The position numbers and the translations under genes are program-made. A stretch of 56,468 bases of DNA, taken from positions 1-56,468 of the forward strand of contig CAZIXA010000014.1 in NCBI GenBank assembly GCA_964543295.1, written 5' to 3'. The notes under the pieces were generated by a model. That model made no database searches. It was not told the origin of the DNA and was given only the letters and a program-made list of their open reading frames with translations. Origin of the DNA: AE-B3B sp964543295 (GTDB lineage Bacteria > Aerophobota > Aerophobia > Aerophobales > AE-B3A). Of the stretch, positions 31,720 through 39,685 are shown one piece after another; the first letter of the stretch is position 1, and each line of letters begins with the position of its first letter.

Positions 31720-32232
31720 CTAACAAGGCCCTTTATAGGCGGCTAGAATCTCACCAAAGTAAACCCTATGGTAGTCTCCTTGAGGATAGTACTCGGGCGG
31801 GATGTCCGGAAATAACTCTGCCGGGATAACATCATTTTTGTGAACTACCCGACACTCATAGCTAATAGAACATTCCCTGATACTCGGACATTTGACTTTT
31901 TTTCCAGGTACAGCCGTGAGATTCTTTTCCTTGAATTTATGGTGATTTCTGCCAGATACCGTGCCGCAGAAAGAAACTACTTCCTCCATTTCAGGAGAGG
32001 GAACATTTACCGTAAACTGACCAATCTTTTCTATTAATCCATAGGTATAACGGGAGGGTCTGACCAGTACCACAAACACGGGTTTGCCCCAGATGATTCC
32101 TGCTGTCCCCCATCCTATAGCCATAACATTGGATTTATCCATATCGCCGGATGCGAGGAGCAGCCCCACCTCATTCATCGTTTCAAATGTCTCCTTTAGA
32201 TAACGAGTAAAGCCCATATCTACTTCCCTCAT
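31720..32232 (-). CDS. Flavin reductase / flavoredoxin-like protein
   Basis: This FMN-binding split-barrel protein (170 residues from the ATG at 32232, which is preceded by AAAGGAGGAATTG) has the family pattern VGLLLASGDMDKSNVMAIGWG, VFVVLVRPSRYTYGLI, and FTVNVPSPEMEEVVSFCG. Such proteins move electrons via bound FMN. It follows the Hdr operon on the same strand after a 310-bp gap containing a gene relic, so it might be the operon's last gene or separate. Its partners are not known. Confidence 0.8.
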   Translation of the reverse strand: MREVDMGFTRYLKETFETMNEVGLLLASGDMDKSNVMAIGWGTAGIIWGKPVFVVLVRPSRYTYGLIEKIGQFTVNVPSPEMEEVVSFCGTVSGRNHHKFKEKNLTAVPGKKVKCPSIRECSISYECRVVHKNDVIPAELFPDIPPEYYPQGDYHRVYFGEILAAYKGPC

Positions 32233-32378
32233 CAATTCCTCCTTTCTCTTTTTTCTTGGTCCTAATTCTATAAGATAACCATAGGGAATCAAGGATTTTC
32301 ATGGTAGAACTGGCTAGGTTAACATTAGGGAAAGTGGTCTGGGAGTTGAGCTCAAAATGGGGAAAAGTAAAATAAGTT

Positions 32379-32554
32379 CTAATATCCCCATTCTTCTTTG
32401 AGAGTAAGCTGCTTTCTACATTTGGGGCAGAGAATCCTTAAGTGGTCAAAATATCCTAAGAAGTCCCTTTTCTCTGGCCACTCCTTTTTCCATAAGCTTT
32501 ATCTCCTCATGGAAAGCTAGGAATAGATCGGGATTGCAGTTATCATAATTCCAG
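32379..32554 (-). pseudogene. Frameshifted small zinc-ribbon gene remnant
   Basis: Two overlapping reading frames together give a coding-like sequence: first NCNPDLFLAFHEEIKLMEKG, then, in another frame, REKRDFLGYFDHLRILCPKC followed by RKQLTLKEEWGY and a stop. The CPKC pair resembles half a zinc ribbon. Neither frame has a start. It follows the last radical SAM gene. It is likely a decayed small gene; the parent family is not recognised. Confidence 0.3.
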
Positions 32555-33502
32555 TTTTGGTTTCAGCAGTGCACAGCAGTCACCAGAAAAAAGTGGTTTC
32601 AGACCTCGTTGAATAGCATAATTAACCATACCTTCAGAAGGATAAGCAATTCCGTTCAAACCTGTATCGATAGCAAATTTGTCAATCTGCATTCTGTATT
32701 TTCCAGCAGGCCGAGCGCATCCAAGAAGTATTGGTATTTGAGGAAATGTCTGGCGAGCAAAGAGGAATATCTCCCGCACTTTTTCAGGAGAAGGAGCTTT
32801 GACATTCTCCATAGGTGTATTAAGCAAGGGATTAAGTATAACCAACACCAGAGACGATATTTCAAACTGAGATATTATCTCTAGTGCTTTTTTCTCGCCC
32901 TCGATTCTTCCATAATCTAAACCAATAACCACGTGGGGCGAAATTTTAACTTTGTTGTTAGCTAAGAGTCTTAGAGATTCCTCATAATCTTCCACCGTAG
33001 CATTAAGATGGCAAACTCTTTCTATTGTTTTATTCGAGCCGATAATATCCAGCATAGCAGCATCAATATTTACCTCACCCAATCCTTGAGCTATTTCTTC
33101 GTTAACCAACCCAATATGGGCAGCTACTTTAAGTCTAAGTCTTTCCTTTATCTCTTTCAGTACAGGCATAAAAGGCAAAAGTGGCACCAGGCCGCGTCTA
33201 TCAGCCCCTCCACTCACGAGCAGTCCAGAACCTTTGTGCTCTTTCAACCTCAAAGCTAGATCAAACAAGTCTTTCGGCGTTTTGGCAGCATACATTGACT
33301 TCAAAATCTGTGCCCGACAGTGCTGGCAGCCGAGTTCACAAGAAGAACCGGTAATTGAAACAGGAACAAAAAGCCGTAGGGTGGCATTGTTAAATTCGCT
33401 GGTCTCGAATTTCTTGATAGCTGGGGCAGAAAATTGGATAACTCTGTTCAGAGTATGATTATTTTTTGATAAAGAACTTTGATGCGTGGCTAATAACTCC
33501 AT
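32543..33502 (-). CDS. Radical SAM protein, LipS1/LipS2-type lipoyl synthase subunit
   Basis: This 319-residue protein is a radical SAM enzyme with the cluster motif CELGCQHC (about residues 55-62, CX3CX2C) and a partial barrel including SGGADRRGLVP, AAHIGLVNEE and HVVIGLDYGRI. It ends with a Cys-Cys pair (GDCCALLKP). It overlaps the second radical SAM gene by 13 bases and follows genes for a GcvH-like protein and a lipoate ligase. That arrangement matches the two-protein lipoyl synthase LipS1/LipS2, which replaces LipA in some archaea and in sHdr-type clusters. Which of the two it is cannot be said from motif alone. Confidence 0.7.
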   Translation of the reverse strand: MELLATHQSSLSKNNHTLNRVIQFSAPAIKKFETSEFNNATLRLFVPVSITGSSCELGCQHCRAQILKSMYAAKTPKDLFDLALRLKEHKGSGLLVSGGADRRGLVPLLPFMPVLKEIKERLRLKVAAHIGLVNEEIAQGLGEVNIDAAMLDIIGSNKTIERVCHLNATVEDYEESLRLLANNKVKISPHVVIGLDYGRIEGEKKALEIISQFEISSLVLVILNPLLNTPMENVKAPSPEKVREIFLFARQTFPQIPILLGCARPAGKYRMQIDKFAIDTGLNGIAYPSEGMVNYAIQRGLKPLFSGDCCALLKPKLEL

Positions 33503-34518
33503 AACTGTTCTTTAACTCGCTTGACATCGTCTGCATTTAAAGCAAAGGGGTAATTCCTTATCGCAGGCCCGGGCAGAGAGTTAGCATATGGCCTGTTGCA
33601 GGCTACCTGGCCATCTTTGCCGCGACATCCGCTTGTCCTGAAAGGTTCTCCTGAATCAATGACCATAGTCAATTCATCACTATCCAACCCAAAACTCTTT
33701 ATTTGCTCAGAAGGATCATAGAGGAATTTAGCCGCATCAGCTTTGTTTTCGTTGATAAGGTAGCGAGCCAATTGGACACGTCTATATTGAGCTATTGATG
33801 GGGGAGAAGCGTCTCCTAACGCCGAACCTGCTTCTGGAAAAAAGGAAAAAAGGTGTGTCTCTGCACCGAGATTATGTGCTCTTTGTATTGTCTCAACCAT
33901 CTCTTTTTCAGTCTCGCCCAGCCCTACCATCAAGTGAACACCCGCATTTTTCTCGCCGAAGATCTGCACTGCCTCGGTAATTCTTTGCCAGTAAACTTTC
34001 CATTTATGTGGACCTCTTGCATGTTTTCCCCTATGCTGCTCAAATAGGTCTTTTGTAGCACAATCTACAGCAATGCCGATATTGTCAGCTCCTACCTCCT
34101 TAAAGATAACCAGATCACTCTTTTTGGTCACTGTTGGAGATATGAGTAAAGACAGCGGGATGTCAACCTGCGATTTGATCTGTCTTGTAAGATCTATTAT
34201 GTCTTGTGTGCGATTGATTGTTATCATAGAGATACAGATTCGTTTTACCTTTACTGCTCGCTCTTTAATATTCTCGATTATTTCGTTGGTCCCATAGATT
34301 GGCCATTCCACACGAATAAAACTTTTCTCAGTCGGTTTTCCAATGCGCCTCTTGGCTAGACCACAGTAGGCACAGTTAGCCAGGCAGCCCTTTGTGTAGG
34401 TAACCAGTAGATTAATGCAATGGGACCTAGCATTCCGATAGAACCGTCCTCCTCGAAAATCGAGTGCCATTGCTGAAGCCAAGCTCATCTGGAGATATTG
34501 GGAAGTCTCTTTAACCAT
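33490..34518 (-). CDS. Radical SAM protein, LipS1/LipS2-type lipoyl synthase subunit
   Basis: This 342-residue protein is a BioB/LipA-like radical SAM enzyme: YTKGCLANCAYCGLAKR (CX3CX2C at about 44-51), VGLGETEKEMVETI and LFSFFPEAGSAL typical of BATS-group barrels, and a distal cysteine in FRTSGCRGKDGQVACNRPYA that may bind an auxiliary cluster. With its partner at 32543 it would insert two sulfur atoms into octanoyl chains on the GcvH-like protein encoded upstream. The gene follows the OsmC-like gene after 6 bases. Confidence 0.72.
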   Translation of the reverse strand: MVKETSQYLQMSLASAMALDFRGGRFYRNARSHCINLLVTYTKGCLANCAYCGLAKRRIGKPTEKSFIRVEWPIYGTNEIIENIKERAVKVKRICISMITINRTQDIIDLTRQIKSQVDIPLSLLISPTVTKKSDLVIFKEVGADNIGIAVDCATKDLFEQHRGKHARGPHKWKVYWQRITEAVQIFGEKNAGVHLMVGLGETEKEMVETIQRAHNLGAETHLFSFFPEAGSALGDASPPSIAQYRRVQLARYLINENKADAAKFLYDPSEQIKSFGLDSDELTMVIDSGEPFRTSGCRGKDGQVACNRPYANSLPGPAIRNYPFALNADDVKRVKEQLWSY

Positions 34519-34524
34519 ATGTTC

Positions 34525-34986
34525 TCAGGTAGCTTTTTGTTCAATGAGGATAGTTGGAATGGCGACGACTTTAGTTTTCGTCGAAGCCGTAATCATGCAG
34601 ATCTTGTCGGCAAGTTCGATGAGTCTCTTGACTCTCCTAGCCGTTTGCTCATCGCAAACCTTAATGATGGGTTTAAGTTCCACACTGGTAATTTGAAATG
34701 TTCCATCTACCATTTCGGCTCGGCCTTTTCCCTCACACTCATAGGAGAGAAACTTAAGCCGGCGAATTTCTGCTAGGTGAGTAAAGGTAGTCATGACGCA
34801 GGCGATTATGGAGACGACGTAGAAATCTTGAGGACTCCAGACAAAGCCTGGTCCGCCAAATTCCTTAGAGCAACCAATGTAAACTACCGGCTTTCCGGGA
34901 ACAGCTGCCGTCCCTTCGCACCCCCTTGTCCATTGGACAAAAGCAGAAATATCAAACGATTTTGGATATTTCCTAAGGTTCTTCAT
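34525..34986 (-). CDS. OsmC/Ohr-family protein
   Basis: OsmC/Ohr proteins are thiol peroxidases; some are re-reduced by lipoyl groups on proteins. The 153-residue protein has the pattern FGGPGFVWSPQDFYVVSIIACVMTTF with the peroxidatic-type Cys63, a middle YECEGKGRAEMVDGTFQIT, and AERICxxT-like ADKICMITAS with Cys130. It lies between the lipoate ligase and radical SAM genes, overlapping the ligase by four bases. A role with lipoyl groups or persulfides is an inference from that position. Confidence 0.75.
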   Translation of the reverse strand: MKNLRKYPKSFDISAFVQWTRGCEGTAAVPGKPVVYIGCSKEFGGPGFVWSPQDFYVVSIIACVMTTFTHLAEIRRLKFLSYECEGKGRAEMVDGTFQITSVELKPIIKVCDEQTARRVKRLIELADKICMITASTKTKVVAIPTILIEQKAT

Positions 34987-35981
34987 ATAGTCTGAATTGC
35001 TTTCATTATGGTTTCAGTTAAATCATCAACTGTAACCCCATGTATGCTCTCTTTGCTCATTACTTCATCCAAAGTCTTTTCTACACTTGCTCTATCAGCA
35101 GCACTCCACTTTAAAGCTGATTCTATCCGATTAATATCTGCTGTGGTCGAGAAAAAATCGCCGGTTATAACTGCACTCTCAATAACTCCATTTACCAAGG
35201 CTATGTATACCTGGAGAAGACCGCCAGGAGTTTTCCGATAAGCGTGAGCCATTCTATTCTTAGACTTCTTAACGCAAAATAGCCATTCTTCAGAACTGTA
35301 TCTATTCTGGATTAACTCATCCAGCTTATGTTTTTCCCAGGGATCAAAATGGCCCTTCTGAAAGGAGACATTAAAATGGTGCTCAAAACTCCCTCTAATC
35401 ACCTTTATGACTGTGGACATTTCAATTCTTTTGCTAAGCTCCGCTCTAATTGTTGTTAAGCGCTCCGTAAAACAGCTTATACCTTTGTCGGCAATTTTTT
35501 CCGTAGGAAGATTAAGAGTCTCCAGCATTAAAGAGAAGTCAAAATCAAGAAGTAGGCTCGTATGGAACAATAAAACATCCTTTTTATCAACTACGGCAGA
35601 TAACCCGGCAATTTTCTTTCCCTTTACCTCAATGTCATTCTTGGGTCTGAATTCTGCCTGAATCCCAAGTTTATCCAGGGCCTCGACAATTATTCCGCCA
35701 AAGGTATGGAAAATTCCCCTTACGGAACGAGGTAGATGGCTCGAATTTAGAGAAATGGCAAACCCGAGAGCGAGCTGCTCCGAGTCCATGAGGACCGTAC
35801 CTCCACCTGTGTAACGGCGATTGTATTCGATGCTTAACTCATGGCATCGTTTCAAATCAACCGCTGCTTCTAGATTTTGGTAGCGGCCAACTATGACTGA
35901 GGGACGGAAGGTGTAAAGATGCAAAATTGGTACGGAATTATTGTCGCCCACAGAATGAACCAACATTTCATCAACGGCCAA
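34983..35981 (-). CDS. Lipoate-protein ligase-like protein (LplA/BPL family)
   Basis: LplA-type enzymes attach lipoate or octanoate to a target lysine. The protein has YTFRPSVIVGRYQNLEAAVDL, the ligand-binding RRYTGGGTVLMD, AFISL-like ALGFAISL, and the catalytic NDIEVKGKKIAGLSAVVDKKDVLLFHTSLLLDFD with the KIAG lysine, then a C-terminal lipoate-ligase accessory part (PGGLLQVYIALVNGVIESAVITGDFF). The TTG at 35981 leaves out a homologous N-terminal strand: the same frame continues to 36041 with GWRYISEKGVSSAHGLAVDE and no conventional start codon, directly after the stop of the GcvH-like gene. The true start may be a rare codon. Confidence 0.85.
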   Translation of the reverse strand: MAVDEMLVHSVGDNNSVPILHLYTFRPSVIVGRYQNLEAAVDLKRCHELSIEYNRRYTGGGTVLMDSEQLALGFAISLNSSHLPRSVRGIFHTFGGIIVEALDKLGIQAEFRPKNDIEVKGKKIAGLSAVVDKKDVLLFHTSLLLDFDFSLMLETLNLPTEKIADKGISCFTERLTTIRAELSKRIEMSTVIKVIRGSFEHHFNVSFQKGHFDPWEKHKLDELIQNRYSSEEWLFCVKKSKNRMAHAYRKTPGGLLQVYIALVNGVIESAVITGDFFSTTADINRIESALKWSAADRASVEKTLDEVMSKESIHGVTVDDLTETIMKAIQTI

Positions 35982-36041
35982 TCCATGAGCAGAAGAAACA
36001 CCTTTCTCGCTAATATATCGCCAACCTCGTACGTTTTGGAT

Positions 36042-36497
36042 TTATTCTTCCCCTTCTTTGCCTTTGGCTTTTAGTTCTTCTCCCTTTTTTATTTCACCAC
36101 GGAGCCATTCAGCAACCTTTTCGCCTTGCATCAGGTTAGCCAGATCCTCCTTTAGGTTTGAAGGAGTGATTTTCATTATCCAACCCTCTCCGTAGGGATC
36201 CTTATTGATAATTGTGCTATCCTCGTCTAGAGCCTCATTTACTGCTATAATTTCGCCACTCACTGGTGAAATTAGCTTACCAATCCATTTACTGGACTGA
36301 ATTTTCCCGCAAGTTTCTCCTTGGGCTACCTCGTCCTCTTCAAAAGGCAAATCAACATAAACTATGTCACCAGCCGCCTCTTGAAAAAAATCATTCATAC
36401 CCACAGAAACATTTCCGTCATCTTCGACCCTTGCCCAGGCATGCTCGGAATGATAGTAGAGTTCGTCCGGCATATTGTATCCTTCGAATACAGCCAT
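36042..36497 (-). CDS. lbpA: GcvH-like lipoate-binding protein (LbpA type)
   Basis: This 151-residue protein is a GcvH-like lipoyl carrier: LYYHSEHAWARVEDDGNVSVGM at the N-terminus, GDIVYVDLPFEEDEVAQG, and the attachment hairpin CGKIQSSKWIGKLISPVSGE with Lys70 as the lipoyl site, then a long acidic/basic tail. There are no glycine-cleavage genes nearby. Its neighbours (TusA, DsrE, DsrF, DsrH, lipoate assembly and Hdr) match the LbpA proteins of the sulfur-oxidising sHdr pathway, in which the lipoyl group carries sulfur. It is probably the central substrate carrier of this operon. Confidence 0.85.
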   Translation of the reverse strand: MAVFEGYNMPDELYYHSEHAWARVEDDGNVSVGMNDFFQEAAGDIVYVDLPFEEDEVAQGETCGKIQSSKWIGKLISPVSGEIIAVNEALDEDSTIINKDPYGEGWIMKITPSNLKEDLANLMQGEKVAEWLRGEIKKGEELKAKGKEGEE

Positions 36498-36508
36498 TTT
36501 AATCCTCC

Positions 36509-36811
36509 TTAGTGAAAAATGTTGCTATGTTTTTCTATTAAATCAAGCAGTCCATCGTAAGTAACTTTTTTTTCATCGGTGTCTATACCGCGGGCCTTCA
36601 AATCAGGTTCTAAGAAATAGAAGGTAATACCTTTTTCTTTCAAGTCTGAAAGCTTATCCTTAAGATTCTGAGGCACTGCCTCAGTAAAGGAAAAATAGAC
36701 ACCATCTTGAATAAAAGCCAGGGTATCTCCCTCGAGAACCAAGCGCAGTGTAGAGTCCAAATTTACTGCTCTCTGTGGAGATTGACTTATTAGAAACAGG
36801 GTATTGGTCAT
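36509..36811 (-). CDS. dsrH: DsrH/TusB-like sulfur relay subunit
   Basis: DsrH forms a hexamer with DsrE and DsrF in sulfur transfer. This 100-residue protein has the family fold (MTNTLFLISQSPQRAVNLDS, GDTLAFIQDGVYFS) but contains no cysteine at all, whereas the characterised DsrH of Allochromatium has Cys20. It may be structural only. It is followed 11 bases later by the GcvH-like gene. Confidence 0.82.
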   Translation of the reverse strand: MTNTLFLISQSPQRAVNLDSTLRLVLEGDTLAFIQDGVYFSFTEAVPQNLKDKLSDLKEKGITFYFLEPDLKARGIDTDEKKVTYDGLLDLIEKHSNIFH

Positions 36812-36824
36812 AGCATCCTCCTGG

Positions 36825-37175
36825 TTAAAAAGTCATAATCGCATCAGCTTCTTTCACCATTCGGGCTAATGCTTCATCGTTAACAAATTTTGCAGATATG
36901 AGCTTCGCCCTATCAATTTTCCGTTCTTGCACTGAAGATTCACTCACATAGAGGTTAACATCAAATTCGGAGGCACCTTCTAGGGCATTCTGAATGGACT
37001 GATGGCCGATTCCATCTGGACCCTGCTTTTTGAAAGCACAATAGACACCATCATCAACCAAAACAAGATCTGTCGGTAAGTCCATGGAAGTCATTGCCAT
37101 AGCCGCAAGCAACCCTTCCACAGTAAAGATGCTGCCGTAAGGGGCCCTTCTACCGATAATCAGTATTTTTCTCAT
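36825..37175 (-). CDS. dsrF: DsrF/TusC-like sulfur relay subunit
   Basis: This 116-residue protein has the DsrE/F-type alpha/beta fold: MRKILIIGRRAPYGSIFTVEGLLAAMAM, LVLVDDGVYCAFK with Cys46, and the end MVKEADAIMTF typical of DsrF. It lies between dsrE and dsrH, the standard order. Confidence 0.85.
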   Translation of the reverse strand: MRKILIIGRRAPYGSIFTVEGLLAAMAMTSMDLPTDLVLVDDGVYCAFKKQGPDGIGHQSIQNALEGASEFDVNLYVSESSVQERKIDRAKLISAKFVNDEALARMVKEADAIMTF

Positions 37176-37223
37176 CTTTTTTCCCCTCTCCTTAAATGTT
37201 CTCTTTCTTTATCACTGCTGTCA

Positions 37224-37577
37224 TTATTGGAGGCCAAAGTTAAGAAACCGATCTGAGGTAGCAATCATCTCACCAAGCACAGCCGTGCCAGCAAGCCTGG
37301 TGTTTTCCGTAACCTGCTCTCTCTTGAGGCCTCGATATTTAGCACAAAGACCGCATCCCCGAACTTGAGCACCTTTGGCAGCAAGCTCTTTGAAACGTTC
37401 GCCAATGTTGCGATCTTTTCCCGTAAAAATGTTACTACTCATACTCCAGACCGCATCGAGATAAAGAAAAATAGCCGCTTCGTGTCCTCTTTTAAGGGCG
37501 CGCATAGCCAACTCATAAACTGTGTCCACATTCTGGAATGTGTAGGGTCCAGTTTGTACCATCATAGTGATTTTCAT
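37224..37577 (-). CDS. dsrE: DsrE/TusD-like sulfur relay subunit
   Basis: DsrE is the sulfur-carrying subunit of DsrEFH. The 117-residue protein has MKITMMVQTGPYTFQNVDTVYELAM, AAIFLYLDAVWSMSSN, and the active-site segment VRGCGLCAKYRG with Cys75 and Cys78; the latter equals the persulfide-binding Cys78 of Allochromatium DsrE by position. It follows tusA, its likely sulfur donor or acceptor. Confidence 0.88.
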   Translation of the reverse strand: MKITMMVQTGPYTFQNVDTVYELAMRALKRGHEAAIFLYLDAVWSMSSNIFTGKDRNIGERFKELAAKGAQVRGCGLCAKYRGLKREQVTENTRLAGTAVLGEMIATSDRFLNFGLQ

Positions 37578-37592
37578 TCCTCTGCCCTCCCC

Positions 37593-37820
37593 TCAACTCT
37601 TCTTTACATAAACTTTAATCGTACCACCATCTTCTTCCAGACCCAGGAACTCGTTACCTGTAGTAGCACACCAGGCTGGCATATCTTCCTTAATTCCTTC
37701 ATCGTCGGCAAGCACTTCAAGAATCTGTCCGGAAGCAAGTTCTTTCATTTTCTTCGCCGTCTTAACTATAGGCATGGGACAACCGAGCCCAACACAATCA
37801 AGTGTCACATCAGCCTTCAT
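37593..37820 (-). CDS. tusA: TusA sulfur carrier protein
   Basis: TusA carries a persulfide between sulfur-handling proteins. From the ATG at 37820 (behind AGGAGG) the protein has 75 residues: MKADVTLDCVGLGCPMPIVK with the CPxP active site at Cys14, and EVLADDEGIKEDMPAWCATTG. The ORF runs open to 37871 but the first part lacks family pattern. It lies between a DsrE-like gene and dsrEFH. Confidence 0.95.
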   Translation of the reverse strand: MKADVTLDCVGLGCPMPIVKTAKKMKELASGQILEVLADDEGIKEDMPAWCATTGNEFLGLEEDGGTIKVYVKKS

Positions 37821-37889
37821 CACATCCTCCTGTGTGATGCTCACAAGGCCATCAACCGCTATGAACACCACCTATTCACTATCTCTCGT

Positions 37890-38246
37890 TTAGAATGTCA
37901 GCACAATATCGGCGTCTTTGGCTTCCTTTATGAAAGTAGCCACACCTCCCACAGTAACGCCATCAATCAAATCTTCTTGCTTGATCCCAACAATGGGAAA
38001 TGCCGCAGAACAGGCTACAAGTCGAGCACCCTGTTCCTGAACAAGTTCGATAAACTCCGGTAAGGTCCTGGGAGCGTTGGTCAACTTAATATTTTTGGCA
38101 CCGCCCTTCTTCACAATGTTCAGTCCAGCCATGGTGAAGAAAAACATCACCTCAATATCAGCAGCTAAGGCCCCTGACCCGAGCATAAAAGGTGGGAAGG
38201 CCTTTTCCGGACTATCCGATCCACAAAATATCACCATTTTTGCCAT
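37890..38246 (-). CDS. DsrE-like sulfurtransferase (DsrE2/DsrE3 type)
   Basis: This 118-residue protein is a DsrE-family member of the kind that accompanies TusA in sulfur-oxidation clusters: MAKMVIFCGSDSPEKAFPPFMLGSGALAA, EVMFFFTMAGLNIV, and VACSAAFPIVGIK with Cys79 in the expected active-site place (Cys8 near the N-terminus is extra). It precedes tusA. It is likely the sulfurtransferase partner of TusA and LbpA. Confidence 0.82.
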   Translation of the reverse strand: MAKMVIFCGSDSPEKAFPPFMLGSGALAADIEVMFFFTMAGLNIVKKGGAKNIKLTNAPRTLPEFIELVQEQGARLVACSAAFPIVGIKQEDLIDGVTVGGVATFIKEAKDADIVLTF

Positions 38247-38258
38247 TTGTTCTTATCC

Positions 38259-39204
38259 TCCTTTCCTCATATTTGAATAGCCTTTGTTAACCACTGGCCA
38301 ATTTTTCAAGAAGAGGTTTCATTTTCACCCGGTTCATATTCAATCCCAAGGCCCTCGGTTCCATTCCTAAGGCTAGACCAAGAAGCTGGGGATAATAAAA
38401 GATCGGTAGGTTATACTCTGTACTAAACTTTGCCTCGATCTTACGCTGATTATCATCATACATTACGCTACAAAAAGGGCAAACCAGTACCATTGCCTCT
38501 GCTCCTGCTGCTTTTATATCATCAAGCTTCTCCCGGGCAATGGTGAGGGAGACCTCTTCATTTACTGCAAGCACTGCACCACCGCAACAGCGTTTCCTCT
38601 CCATATAGTTAACCAGGCTAGCACCAGTTGCCTCGATGAGTTCGTCGAGTGATTTTGGGTCTTCGGGATTATCAAATCCATTGTAAATATCCGAGGGTTT
38701 TAGGTAATGGCATCCATAATGAACCGCCACCTTCAGAGCTGAGAGGTCTTTTTTTACCATAGAGCGTATTTTTTCCACCCCTACATCCTCATAAAGCAAT
38801 CGAGCAAAATGTTTTACTTTGATCTTACCCTGAAAAGTGTATTTCCCATTTAGCTTAGATAGCTTTTTATTTATCCGTTTTCGTATCTCGTCATCTTCCT
38901 TGAGTTCTCTATTGACCTCTGTGAGCACAGAAGTACAGGCACTGCAGGGAGTGCAAATATCTTCTCCATTCTTTTCTGCTAAAATTAGATTTCTGGCTGC
39001 CATAAGGAGAAAGCCTTCCTCGTGGACAGATTTTATGGGAAACCCGCAGCAAGAAGATTCTGGCATATCAATAAACTCTATTCCCATGGCCTGGGCCACT
39101 TTTCTTGTGGAAAGTTCATAGTTTCTGGCTCGAGTTGGAATAGTACAACCAAGAAAAAGATTATATCTCATAGCTTCCTACTCCTTTTTCTTTAACCCCA
39201 CAGC
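38259..39204. repeat. 946-bp direct repeat carrying hdrB, copy A (derived)
   Basis: This block matches 44300-45245 at a constant offset of 6041 bp. The only difference I found is in the second codon of hdrB (Arg here, Lys there). It includes hdrB, its 3' flank and, at its upstream end, a 33-base remnant of the hdrC 3' end. Since hdrC itself is intact only next to copy B, this copy is the inserted one. Confidence 0.9.
38287..39171 (-). CDS. hdrB: Heterodisulfide reductase subunit B, second copy
   Basis: HdrB holds the two noncubane [4Fe-4S] clusters at which disulfides are reduced. The 294-residue protein has two canonical CCG domains: Cys9, Cys41-Cys42, Cys76 and Cys79, then Cys154, Cys195-Cys196, Cys231 and Cys234. 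It differs from the copy at 44328 by one residue (Arg2 for Lys2). It follows the MvhA protease gene, whose last codons derive from the duplicated hdrC tail, and overlaps it by 11 bases. A recent duplication or continuing gene conversion explains the identity. It has no hdrC partner next to it. Confidence 0.93.
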   Translation of the reverse strand: MRYNLFLGCTIPTRARNYELSTRKVAQAMGIEFIDMPESSCCGFPIKSVHEEGFLLMAARNLILAEKNGEDICTPCSACTSVLTEVNRELKEDDEIRKRINKKLSKLNGKYTFQGKIKVKHFARLLYEDVGVEKIRSMVKKDLSALKVAVHYGCHYLKPSDIYNGFDNPEDPKSLDELIEATGASLVNYMERKRCCGGAVLAVNEEVSLTIAREKLDDIKAAGAEAMVLVCPFCSVMYDDNQRKIEAKFSTEYNLPIFYYPQLLGLALGMEPRALGLNMNRVKMKPLLEKLASG

Positions 39205-39685
39205 TTAATAAATTCATTCTTCTTGTGTCTTTTAAGTCATTAAAAATTCTTTGTATAATTTGGGGCAAGCGCATCTTAAGAGATGGGGTGAGCTCCTCTT
39301 GGAAATTAGTATTATCCTCAATCTCAATAGCATAAATATGAATTTTTGTTGGCATTTTAAAGTTTAACCTTTTCCCTATTTCCAATGCTGTAGCAAAATT
39401 TACATTATGAGGGGAGGAAAGATGAAACGTCTCCTTAAACTTTTCCGGGGTTAGCTTATAAAGATCCCCTACCATCCCCTTCTCTGTCTTTATTGAGTCA
39501 ATGATGATAACTTCCTCATAACCCCTTATAATATCTAAAAGAGAAAGCCCTCCCACAGAAACCTCAACTATATCAACTTTATTATTTAATCTCTCTTTCA
39601 GTTTTCTGACTACTTCTATACCAACTGCATCATCACCTAAGATTGGATTTCCAAGACCAAGAATAAGAGATCTTATGGTCTGCAT
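39161..39685 (-). CDS. [NiFe]-hydrogenase maturation protease for MvhA
   Basis: This 174-residue protease has LILGLGNPILGDDAVGIEVV with the first metal carboxylate, VSVGGLSLLDIIRGYEEVIIIDSIKT with the second, and FHLSSPHNVNFATAL with the His. It overlaps the mvhA end by 13 bases and should clip MvhA. The last 14 or so residues (CGVKEKGVGSYEI) come from the 3' end of hdrC read in another frame, brought in by the hdrB duplication, so the original C-terminus has been replaced. Confidence 0.9.
   Translation of the reverse strand: MQTIRSLILGLGNPILGDDAVGIEVVRKLKERLNNKVDIVEVSVGGLSLLDIIRGYEEVIIIDSIKTEKGMVGDLYKLTPEKFKETFHLSSPHNVNFATALEIGKRLNFKMPTKIHIYAIEIEDNTNFQEELTPSLKMRLPQIIQRIFNDLKDTRRMNLLSCGVKEKGVGSYEI

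Noticed and set aside
37365..38063. A 232-codon rightward frame opposite tusA, dsrE and the DsrE-like gene
   Set aside because: It spans three recognised genes on the other strand and has no family resemblance; its length is chance.
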